From assembly GCA_964609495.1 (NCBI GenBank), contig CAZSTA010000006.1:35583-41095 (forward strand): 5,513 bases of DNA, read 5' to 3'. Made by a program: the position numbers and the translations under genes. Position 1 is the first letter of the stretch. Each line of letters opens with the position of its first letter. Shown piece by piece: positions 1-5,513 of the stretch. The stretch comes from CAZSTA01 sp964609495 [NCBI: uncultured bacterium]. Lineage in GTDB: Bacteria > CAZSTA01. A model generated the notes under the pieces. That model saw only the letters and a program-made list of their open reading frames with translations, made no database searches and was not told the DNA's origin.

Positions 1-1
1 C

Positions 2-211
2 GCTGAGGAGGGAGCTTTCCCCCCAGGAACGAAGATAGAGTTAGAGATCGATATAGATGATGAGGTCGTATCCGCCTTGGGCAGGATAATTCATATCAAA
101 GCTGTGGAGCGTGGATTCTACGATGTAGGGATTCAGTTCATCAAGATAAGCGATGAGGACCTAGAAAAGCTAAAAGCATTCTTTAGAAATAAAGGACAGG
201 ATATTACATAA
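2..211 (+). CDS. PilZ-domain protein, C-terminal part (5' end off the window)
   Basis: An open frame runs in from the left edge and gives 69 residues before a TAA stop. The visible part reads as the second half of a PilZ beta-barrel: a PPGTKIELEI strand (residues 7-16), then ALGRIIHI (25-32), then the diagnostic YDVGIQF strand (40-46), and a closing helix SDEDLEKLKAFFRN (50-63). In PilZ proteins this region matches the 'G.V..v....Y.vGvqF' core. The c-di-GMP-binding RxxxR and D/NxSxxG motifs would lie upstream of the window, so ligand binding cannot be judged. PilZ proteins typically act as cytoplasmic c-di-GMP receptors in motility, polysaccharide synthesis or gene control. This may be a single-domain protein or the tail of a larger one. 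It converges on the sugar kinase gene and overlaps its 3' end by 8 bp. The frame is certain; the family call is fairly firm for so short a piece. Confidence 0.75.
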   Translation, partial: AEEGAFPPGTKIELEIDIDDEVVSALGRIIHIKAVERGFYDVGIQFIKISDEDLEKLKAFFRNKGQDIT

Positions 212-1145
212 GAGCCATTACTTCATCCAAACTGAAAGTGCCTTCCATAGGACCCTTCTTAGTAGTCGCTAAGGCTCCCATCGCATTAGCAAAGGCGGCG
301 GTGCGTTTTAGATCCCATCCTCGCAACATCCCATACACAAAGCCAGCATCATAGCAATCACCTGCTCCAGTAGGATCTATCGGATTCACCCTATAGGAGG
401 GAACGGTAAATGTTTCCGAAGGGGTAAAGATCCTAGAGCCTCTCTCTCCCTCCTTCAAAGCCACGATAGGGATACCCCTCCCGATCAATCGCCGACAAGC
501 CTCCTCAGAGCTTTCCACCCCCATCAACATCTGGGCTTCTTCTCCACTGGGCAGAACCAGATCGCATAGCTCCAGTATCGGTTGACATATCTCCCTTATC
601 TTATCCACTCCTAGTAATTCTGGCCTCAAATTCGGATCTAAACTTATCTTCCCTCCCCTATTTTTCACCAATTCGGCGGCTTTATAACAAGCGGATTTAC
701 AATCGTCATTAATTGACAGAGCAGAGCCCATAATGTGAAGAAATTTAAAAGATGAGACATAATCCTCTTGTATATGATCGGGATTAAGCTGACCTGCGGC
801 GGCGTAACGCAAGTGGAAGATAAACTTTCGACTTCCATCCTTGAAATAGGCTACGAAGGCGACTCCCGTGGTATAACCCTCCGGTTTTGTTATATAAGTG
901 GAATCGACCCCATCAGCCTCTAACCTCTCAGTAATACACTTCCCAAAATCATCATCGCCTACACATCCTATAAATCCGCACCTCACCCCTAATTTAGCTA
1001 GCGCATCGAAGAATATCGCAGGAGCACCGCTGGGGAAAGGTCCAACGAAATCCGCTGGCTTATCGAGAGGTTGTTCTATCTCCTTACGCATAACCTCCAC
1101 TAACAGCTCACCTAAAGATAGCACTTCATAAGCCATATCTATCAT
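204..1145 (-). CDS. PfkB-family carbohydrate kinase (ribokinase superfamily)
   Basis: Cytoplasmic ATP-dependent sugar kinase of the ribokinase/PfkB superfamily. At 310-313 aa it has the normal full length. The C-terminal PfkB signature is clear: IDPTGAGDCYDAGF (256-269), with D263 of GAGD as the expected catalytic base and the anion hole beside it. Other family marks are IGCVGDDDFG (59-68), the lid-type segment TTGVAFVAYFKDGSR (92-106), LDPNLRP (169-175) and KEGERGS (231-237). The N-terminal sugar-site motif, usually GGxxxN, reads SGAPAIF (39-45). From memory, some ketose (tagatose-type) kinases look like this, so a ketohexose or keto-acid substrate is possible but not shown. The listed start gives MIDMAYEV. 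Met4 (ATG at 1136) is likelier, because AAAGGG lies 9 nt before it but directly abuts Met1. The gene lies 28-37 nt after the epimerase and is probably co-transcribed with it. Family call firm; substrate unknown. Confidence 0.93.
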   Translation of the reverse strand: MIDMAYEVLSLGELLVEVMRKEIEQPLDKPADFVGPFPSGAPAIFFDALAKLGVRCGFIGCVGDDDFGKCITERLEADGVDSTYITKPEGYTTGVAFVAYFKDGSRKFIFHLRYAAAGQLNPDHIQEDYVSSFKFLHIMGSALSINDDCKSACYKAAELVKNRGGKISLDPNLRPELLGVDKIREICQPILELCDLVLPSGEEAQMLMGVESSEEACRRLIGRGIPIVALKEGERGSRIFTPSETFTVPSYRVNPIDPTGAGDCYDAGFVYGMLRGWDLKRTAAFANAMGALATTKKGPMEGTFSLDEVMALM

Positions 1146-1151
1146 CCCTTT
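1146..1151 (-). promoter_or_regulatory. Ribosome binding site favouring the second Met of the PfkB kinase
   Basis: On the minus strand AAAGGG touches the upstream ATG (1145-1143) with no spacer, but sits 9 nt before the in-frame ATG at 1136-1134. That spacing suits initiation at Met4, giving a protein that begins MAYEVLSLGE, a usual PfkB N-terminus. A second purine run (AGGGATGG) a few bases further upstream could serve the first ATG, so the choice is likely but not certain. Confidence 0.45.
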
Positions 1152-1173
1152 CCATCCCTAGATAGTTACATGT

Positions 1174-2115
1174 TCACGGATTATTCCTCAACCATTCTGC
1201 ATACTCCTTGATCCCCTCTTCAATCGTCCATCTAGGAGTATATCCCAGAATAGTTTTAGCTCGCGATATATCTATAGAGGGTCTCCTTATAAAGAACAAG
1301 CCAGGACCAAATTCGATCTCCGACTTCACTTCTGCATATTTCTGAGTTATAGCCGCTACTTCACTCAACTTATAAGGTTTACCGGTAGCGATATTGAAGA
1401 CCTTATATTTCGGCTCCTCAGCCTTATACGCCAAGATGACACCATAAGCCGCATCCTCAACGTAGGTGAAATCTAAAGCTTGATCCCGTCCCGTGTCCAG
1501 ACTGAGTTTTTCAAAACCCTCCAGAGAGCCAAATACCGTCTTGAAAAGAGGATTAATTACCGAAGGTTTCTTCCCCGGTCCATAGACGAAATAGAGACGA
1601 ACACAGCGGAAATCTAATCCATAATGGGTCTCATATTGAAAGCCGATCAACTCCGCCCCCGCTTTGCTAGCTCCATATAAATCGCTTGGCTCAAGCCCGG
1701 CCTCATCTTCGGAAGGGACAGGCGTTCTCTTAGCCTCTCCATATACTGCCCCAGAGCTGATATTAACTAATCTCTTAATTCCGAATACCCTTGAGGCCTC
1801 TAAGATATTGAGAGTTCCAACCACATTGATAGAGACATTGCGGTGAGGATTAGCCCAAAAGTGCGGTCCGGCCACTATTGCGATGGTATGTATTACCCCC
1901 TCTATCCGTCCCTCATATCTCCTGAAGGTATCCACTAGACGAGGATAATCAAGGATATCGCCTCGAACATAGATGATCCTATCCTTTACCTCCTCCAGAT
2001 AATCAAATTCTCTCGATTGAATATCATATATTATTACATCATTTCCTTCCAGCGCTAGCAGTCTCGTTATCCACGAGCCAACTAGTCCATATCCTCCCGT
2101 AATCAAAATAGCCAT
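1174..2115 (-). CDS. NAD-dependent sugar-nucleotide epimerase/dehydratase (extended SDR)
   Basis: A 313-aa extended short-chain dehydrogenase, the usual length for UDP-glucose 4-epimerase-like proteins, cytoplasmic. The Rossmann motif TGGYGLVG (6-13) is at the N-terminus, and an acidic residue at the end of strand 2 (D31, in IIYDIQ) favours NAD over NADP. GDILD (52-56) is the adenine-side motif. The catalytic set is complete: serine in NISSGAVYG (118-126) and Y147-x3-K151 in YGASKAG. Substrate-side motifs RLYFVYGPG (173-181) and DFTYVEDAA (215-223) and the C-terminal ILGYTPRWTIEEGIKEY (289-305) are also typical. The usual 'HLAA' stretch after strand 4 reads HTIAIVAG (76-83). The family covers 4-epimerases, 4,6-dehydratases, reductases and some sugar-acid dehydrogenases, so the reaction is not assignable. 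It starts with ATG after a strong Shine-Dalgarno and leads a probable two-gene unit with the downstream sugar kinase. Family certain, substrate unknown. Confidence 0.93.
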   Translation of the reverse strand: MAILITGGYGLVGSWITRLLALEGNDVIIYDIQSREFDYLEEVKDRIIYVRGDILDYPRLVDTFRRYEGRIEGVIHTIAIVAGPHFWANPHRNVSINVVGTLNILEASRVFGIKRLVNISSGAVYGEAKRTPVPSEDEAGLEPSDLYGASKAGAELIGFQYETHYGLDFRCVRLYFVYGPGKKPSVINPLFKTVFGSLEGFEKLSLDTGRDQALDFTYVEDAAYGVILAYKAEEPKYKVFNIATGKPYKLSEVAAITQKYAEVKSEIEFGPGLFFIRRPSIDISRAKTILGYTPRWTIEEGIKEYAEWLRNNP

Positions 2116-2123
2116 TATGATAT

Positions 2124-2130
2124 CCTCCCT
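2124..2130 (-). promoter_or_regulatory. Strong Shine-Dalgarno of the epimerase gene
   Basis: AGGGAGG on the minus strand lies 8 nt before the ATG at 2115, close to an ideal anti-16S match and spacing. It fixes the epimerase start. It is much stronger than the sites before the glycosyltransferase and DUF362 genes, which fits this gene being the first of a new translation or transcription unit. Confidence 0.75.
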
Positions 2131-2208
2131 TCAGTCAGTAGAAAATGAAAATTCGTTCGCTCATATTGGATTCTGCGTGCTTAGCTAAAAATGTTTTTTA
2201 TTTCTTAA

Positions 2209-2300
2209 TCACCCTCCCATCGAGGGAGAGGAAAATAGGAAGATCAGTTCTATCTGGGTGTCCCCTCTCCCCTTGTGGGAGAGGGATAGGGTGAGGGGGA
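2209..2300. repeat. REP-like palindromic pair in inverted orientation (BIME-like)
   Basis: The intergenic stretch between the glycosyltransferase and the epimerase holds two related C/G-rich units. The right one (2262-2299) has a perfect 9-bp stem, CCCTCTCCC (2263-2271) against GGGAGAGGG (2277-2285), with a 5-nt loop, followed by ATAGGGTGAGGGGG. The left one (2209-2232, TCACCCTCCC, ATCG, AGGGAGAGGA) matches the reverse complement of the right one with an internal gap of about 8 nt. TCACCCT at 2209-2215 is the exact complement of AGGGTGA at 2288-2294, so the two can also pair over the whole region. The CCCTCTCCC/GGGAGAGGG/AGGGTGAGGG pattern is known as a dispersed intergenic palindrome in many bacteria. 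No U-tract follows on either strand, so it is not a standard intrinsic terminator. It may still stabilise the 3' end of the glycosyltransferase message. Confidence 0.7.
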
Positions 2301-2362
2301 AATTATTTCTTTCGCTCATTAGATCAGTCTAGCGCACCTTATGCGAATATGAGTGAATCCGT

Positions 2363-4012
2363 TTAATCCGTTGACCGCGCCCCCTTATTAGAGATTAAAA
2401 CTCTTCCTGCTTTAGTAGCCATAAGATGAAGTGGGAGTTCTCCTTCATCCCTCAACTTCTTATAATCAGATTCATACATAACACAGTAAACTCTATCCTC
2501 GGAATTCAAAAAGGAAATCAACCCCTCCTTATCAGTTAACCCCTCTACCCGATGCCTAGTATAGAAAACCCAACTTGGCTCGAAGAAATGATAGCAGGCT
2601 ATCCCCTCCTCTGGTTTGAGATGCATATTTATCTTATCAGACAGATACTTAGAGGGCTTCACAGTTTCCACCCGAGGAAGTAGATATATCGCTAGGCTCC
2701 AAATCATAATGGACATCATCGCGGCTATGATGGTGAAGGCAACCAAAGTTCTCTCCCTAGAGAAATATGATATCAGAGCGAGTATAGTCCCTCCCGCTAA
2801 GGTCAATATAATAGGAATAAGACTTGATCTATACTCGGCTGGGAATTTCACTAATGATAAGGCATAGATGATAGCTATTATCATAGCTAGGACTAAAAAA
2901 GCTAGGATAGAGAAGGAAGCGATCATCCCCTTGCGAAAAGGAGTTAAGACGACTCTCGCTATGATATCATCCCAAACCTTGCCCACCATTAGAGCGATGG
3001 CTGGATAGAGGGGTAAGATGTGGTTAGACAGACGGGTCTTAGCGATGGAGAAGAAGAGGAAGGTTATAGCAAACCACAGGAGGATAAAGAGGGCTTCTTC
3101 CCTCTCCCCTACTTCTCTCATCCTACCAGGTCTCAAATACACCAGCGAATAGGGAAGAAATGCACTCCAGGGAAAAAAGCCTAAGATTAATACTGGTAGA
3201 TAATAGTAGAAAGGTTGAGGTTCTATTATAGAAGTGGTATATCTGACAAACGTGTTATAGATAAAGGTTATCCCCGCGTACTCCCCGCCGTAGCGAAGAG
3301 ATTGAATTATGAACCAAGGAGAAACGATCGCTATGAAGATCACGATCCCCAAGGCTATCTCCTTCAACCTGAGATAAGCCCCCTGTCGAAAATCGATTTT
3401 CGGCTTGATCACTATAAGATAAGGAACAACTATCAGAATCGGGAGAGCTAGCCCTACTGGACCTTTAGTCAAAACTCCTCCCGCTGCGCTGACGAAGAAG
3501 AGGTAATAATATATCGGCTCTTTAGTTTTATACCCCAATATGAAGAAAAGCAACGTTAAAGCGACGAAAAAGGTGAGACCTGCGTCGAGCATCCCCATCC
3601 TAGCTTGAATTATATATTGAAAATTCGTCGCTAGAACTATCCCTGCTAAGAATCCAGTTTTAGAGCGAAATAGCCACTTCCCTATAAAGAAAGTAACTAT
3701 CACCCCTCCTAAGCTGAATATAGCGGTCCAGAAGCGAACTGAGAACTCGTTTACCCCAAATATCTTGAAAGCTAAAGCGGTAAGCCAAATATAGAGGGGA
3801 GGTTTTTCAAACCAAGGTTGGTAATTAAAGGTGAGATCGGTCCAGTTTCCAAATTCTACCACTTCTCTAGCGACCTCACCATACATCGCCTCATCCTTAT
3901 CCCAAAGGGTGGGGTATCCGAGCCTGAAGAAGAATAGAAAGAGAGAAAGAAATATGAGGATTATGATAAAGATGTGATCTCTTTTAAGGATTTCCTCTTG
4001 TTCCAATATCAC
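2363..4012 (-). CDS. ArnT/PMT-like polyprenyl-phosphate-sugar glycosyltransferase, integral membrane (GT-C fold)
   Basis: A 549-aa inner-membrane protein resembling ArnT (lipid A aminoarabinose transferase) and the bacterial PMT_2 group, which move a sugar from a polyprenyl-phosphate carrier to an acceptor on the periplasmic side. I count about 12-13 hydrophobic segments between residues 13 and 445, then a soluble tail of about 100 residues (450-549). The GT-C acidic motif is D40-E41 in LWDKDEAMYGEVARE, in the first external loop. FEKPPLYIW (68-76), MLDAGLTFF (141-149), LTKGPVGLALP (181-191) and KTRLSNHILPLYPAIAL (325-341) are further family marks; ArnT itself has FEKP at the matching place. 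Length matches ArnT. The start is GTG, with an in-frame TAA directly upstream and a weak AGAAGAG site 7 nt before it. It follows DUF362 and lpxB, which favours a lipid A-type acceptor, but a protein or other glycan acceptor cannot be excluded. Confidence 0.88.
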   Translation of the reverse strand: MILEQEEILKRDHIFIIILIFLSLFLFFFRLGYPTLWDKDEAMYGEVAREVVEFGNWTDLTFNYQPWFEKPPLYIWLTALAFKIFGVNEFSVRFWTAIFSLGGVIVTFFIGKWLFRSKTGFLAGIVLATNFQYIIQARMGMLDAGLTFFVALTLLFFILGYKTKEPIYYYLFFVSAAGGVLTKGPVGLALPILIVVPYLIVIKPKIDFRQGAYLRLKEIALGIVIFIAIVSPWFIIQSLRYGGEYAGITFIYNTFVRYTTSIIEPQPFYYYLPVLILGFFPWSAFLPYSLVYLRPGRMREVGEREEALFILLWFAITFLFFSIAKTRLSNHILPLYPAIALMVGKVWDDIIARVVLTPFRKGMIASFSILAFLVLAMIIAIIYALSLVKFPAEYRSSLIPIILTLAGGTILALISYFSRERTLVAFTIIAAMMSIMIWSLAIYLLPRVETVKPSKYLSDKINMHLKPEEGIACYHFFEPSWVFYTRHRVEGLTDKEGLISFLNSEDRVYCVMYESDYKKLRDEGELPLHLMATKAGRVLISNKGARSTD

Positions 4013-4038
4013 TTAAAATCTCTTCTCAATTAGCAGTT

Positions 4039-4063
4039 AAAAAATAGCCCTCGATATGATCGA
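4039..4063 (-). terminator. Weak terminator-like hairpin between DUF362 and glycosyltransferase genes
   Basis: Read on the minus strand, TCGAT-CAT-ATCGA (4063-4051) forms a 5-bp stem with a 3-nt loop, and GGGCTATTTTTT follows within 12 nt. The T-run resembles a terminator tail, but the stem is short and AT-rich and is separated from the T-run by GGGCTA. At best this is partial attenuation inside the operon, and it may be chance. Confidence 0.2.
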
Positions 4064-4083
4064 TTCCACGCCCTACCTTACAA

Positions 4084-5307
4084 TTAGATCTCCCACTTCC
4101 TAGCTAACCAATTCCGATTTATCTCCACCGCCTTATGAGGACATACTTCATGACAGCAGAAACACTGAATACACTTTCTATAATCTATAACGATCATAGA
4201 GGAGTAGGGAACTTTCTTATTTTTCACTTCGACTTCCCTCATAGCTTGCACTGGACAGTTCTTAACACAGATCTGGCATCTCACACATTTCTCAGGATTG
4301 ACCCGGGGTCGAACTTTAATGCACCACTTAGCTAAGGGTTTCAAGATCGCCAATAGCAATCCAGGAGCTTTCGTTAGCCAAACGTTGACGTTAGTAGAAA
4401 GCTTATAATCATCGACCTTTACCTCATGCCAAGGGGTCCCTTTGATCTCTATCCTATCGAGCCTAGCCTCTCCTAAACCGCTCTCAAAGGCGATTCTAGT
4501 GGTATCGACGATCATAGGATCTAAGCTTATTATCGCGGAACAGACAGCATCTAAGGACACACAATCGGTGCTAGCGGCGATGATCCCTACAAAGCGAGGA
4601 TCCCCTCCTGCTGGGCCATGTCCCTCCATCCCCACTATTCCATCCATAATAGCCAGACGAGGCTTGGTAGCAACGAAGATATCGACCAACAAAGTCGCAA
4701 AATCGACTGGTCGAGGAGCTAGACGATGAAACTCCTTCTTCCGAAAGCCAGGGACTGCCCCATACATATTCTTTATCGCTCCAGTAAAAAGGGTGTAATT
4801 CTGAGTTTTGAGTTTAGGAAGAGAGATCACCACGTCCGCATCAAGAACTTCCTTAGAGATATGAATAGTCTTTACAACTCTCTTCCTTCCATTTAAGGAG
4901 AGGTAGGAGAGATCTTCCCCCTTGAAGAGAGAAACAACATCTATCGCTCTTGATCCTGCAGATTCAAACTTCACTATCTCCGCAGACATCTCCTCCGCGG
5001 CTTGTCTGAAACCGGAATCCTCGTAGGCCTTATCTACATTGGCATAGGCATTACCCGGACTATCACCTATCAGCGGGATACCTCCTGCCTCCCTGACCGC
5101 CTGTATCACCGCCTTCACCACTGCCGGATGAGTAGTTGCGGCGACTTCAGGTTTAGATCCCAGTAGCATATTAACCTTCAGGAGAACCCTATCGCCCTTA
5201 TGAACTAGATCCTTAATGCCTCCGATGAGGTCCAAACTTTCCCTAACAGCTTGATCTACCCTCTCCTGCTGATAATCATCGCACTTCACTATGGAAACTT
5301 GGGACAT
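4084..5307 (-). CDS. DUF362 family protein with C-terminal 2x[4Fe-4S] ferredoxin domain
   Basis: A 407-aa protein with two parts. Residues 1 to about 300 are a DUF362 domain: VLLKVNMLLG (41-50), the TTHPAVVKAVIQAVREAGG run (58-76), GDSPG (81-85), LPKLKTQ (163-169) leading into TGAIKNMYGAVPG (175-187), and MDGIVGMEGHGP (221-232) with the AASTDCVSLDAV strand (244-255). A hydrophobic linker follows (about 310-330). The tail has two bacterial ferredoxin motifs, C341/C344/C347/C351-Pro and C379/C382/C385/C389-Pro, each expected to hold a [4Fe-4S] cluster, with an extra cysteine at 384. It has no signal peptide and is probably cytoplasmic. DUF362-ferredoxin proteins are widespread in anaerobes; I know of no established general reaction for them, though an electron-transfer role is implied. 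The ATG has a modest GAGAG site 6 nt upstream. It begins 21 nt after the LpxB-like gene, so co-transcription is likely. Family firm, function unknown. Confidence 0.93.
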   Translation of the reverse strand: MSQVSIVKCDDYQQERVDQAVRESLDLIGGIKDLVHKGDRVLLKVNMLLGSKPEVAATTHPAVVKAVIQAVREAGGIPLIGDSPGNAYANVDKAYEDSGFRQAAEEMSAEIVKFESAGSRAIDVVSLFKGEDLSYLSLNGRKRVVKTIHISKEVLDADVVISLPKLKTQNYTLFTGAIKNMYGAVPGFRKKEFHRLAPRPVDFATLLVDIFVATKPRLAIMDGIVGMEGHGPAGGDPRFVGIIAASTDCVSLDAVCSAIISLDPMIVDTTRIAFESGLGEARLDRIEIKGTPWHEVKVDDYKLSTNVNVWLTKAPGLLLAILKPLAKWCIKVRPRVNPEKCVRCQICVKNCPVQAMREVEVKNKKVPYSSMIVIDYRKCIQCFCCHEVCPHKAVEINRNWLARKWEI

Positions 5308-5328
5308 TGTATTCTCTCTTATCTTTGT

Positions 5329-5513
5329 TTATTTCAGATTTCCTACTTTTATAACTATATCCGCGGCCCTCTCAACTGCTCCAGGTTCTCCCAGCTTTTC
5401 CACTACCCCTCTAAGCTCATCCTTCATCGAACTTATCCTCTTCTCATCGCCCAATATGTCCAGAGCGACCTCAGCTAGCCTCTTGGGTTTAGCCTCCCAC
5501 TGTAGTAATTCAG
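5329..5513 (-). CDS. lpxB: Probable lipid-A-disaccharide synthase LpxB, C-terminal 60 residues (5' end off the window)
   Basis: Reading leftward from the right edge, an open frame gives 60 residues ending in TAA at 5331-5329. The fragment begins ELLQWEAKPKRLAEVALDIL, continues with GDEKRISSMKDELRGVVEKL (21-40), then LGEPGAVERAADIVIKV (40-56). This order, an 'ELLQ' strand then a helix, a short basic helix, and 'LG..GA.ERAA', is the typical C-terminus of LpxB, where PELLQ closes the UDP-sugar site. LpxB joins UDP-2,3-diacylglucosamine to lipid X at the inner membrane to make the lipid A disaccharide. All four arginines are AGA or AGG. The DUF362 gene starts 21 nt downstream, then an ArnT-like transferase, which suits a lipid A setting. 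MurG or another GT-B glycosyltransferase is the main alternative, because only the tail is visible. Confidence 0.65.
   Translation of the reverse strand, partial: ELLQWEAKPKRLAEVALDILGDEKRISSMKDELRGVVEKLGEPGAVERAADIVIKVGNLK

Noticed and set aside
898-1131. 77-codon plus-strand open frame inside the sugar kinase gene
   Set aside because: It lies antisense to a clearly conserved PfkB gene and its translation is low-complexity, Ser/Pro-rich and unlike any family I know. It is a shadow frame.
204-2115. Epimerase and kinase both 313 codons, suggesting duplication
   Set aside because: The proteins belong to unrelated folds (Rossmann SDR versus ribokinase) and share no sequence. The equal length is coincidence and disappears if the kinase starts at Met4.
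2165-2200. Possible sigma-70 promoter for the epimerase gene (TTTAGC, 18 nt, TATGAG on the minus strand)
   Set aside because: The match to consensus is only about 3/6 and 4/6. The region is AT-rich and a promoter is expected here, but these boxes cannot be told from chance.
2263-2285. Perfect 9-bp hairpin as a rho-independent terminator
   Set aside because: The stem is good, but no T-run follows on either strand, and the surrounding pattern fits a dispersed REP-like repeat better.
4442-4729. 95-codon plus-strand open frame opposite the DUF362 gene
   Set aside because: It is wholly antisense to conserved DUF362 motifs and has no convincing family features. The other plus-strand frames at 1664-1846, 2616-2867, 3215-3451, 4135-4335 and 5251-5478 are rejected for the same reason.
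1-5513. CRISPR array, tRNA, rRNA, transposase, phage or defence genes
   Set aside because: No regularly spaced repeats, no tRNA-like cloverleaf or rRNA-like stretches, and no matching protein motifs were seen on either strand.

Overview
The window looks like chromosomal DNA from a diderm (Gram-negative-type) bacterium, probably an uncultured lineage, with moderate GC. A PilZ domain points to Bacteria, and an LpxB-like fragment with an ArnT/PMT-type membrane glycosyltransferase points to an outer membrane carrying lipid A or a related glycolipid. Arginine is often AGA/AGG and isoleucine often ATA, which suits several thermophilic or candidate-phylum bacteria. I cannot name the taxon from this alone.

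Layout, left to right. The tail of a PilZ-domain gene runs rightward at the left edge (to 211). Everything else is on the minus strand and is transcribed right to left. At the right edge is the C-terminal end of a probable lipid-A-disaccharide synthase (lpxB, 5329-5513). It is followed after 21 nt by a DUF362 protein with two C-terminal [4Fe-4S] motifs (4084-5307), and after 71 nt by a 549-aa multi-spanning ArnT/PMT-like glycosyltransferase with a GTG start (2363-4012). A 247-bp intergenic stretch then carries two C/G-rich palindromic, REP-like units in opposite orientation (2209-2300). Beyond it are an NAD-dependent sugar-nucleotide epimerase/dehydratase (1174-2115) and, 28-37 nt further on, a PfkB-family sugar kinase (204-1136/1145). 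The kinase stop overlaps the stop of the convergent PilZ gene by 8 bp.

Functional reading. The three right-hand genes form a plausible transcription unit. LpxB would make the lipid A disaccharide and the glycosyltransferase could decorate a lipid A-like or other polyprenyl-linked acceptor. The DUF362 iron-sulfur protein has no obvious role in that scheme, which makes it the most interesting item here. The epimerase and kinase pair probably forms a second unit with its own strong Shine-Dalgarno sequence, acting on free or nucleotide-linked sugars. I see no tRNA, rRNA, CRISPR array, transposase or phage gene, and no clearly novel defence or mobile system.
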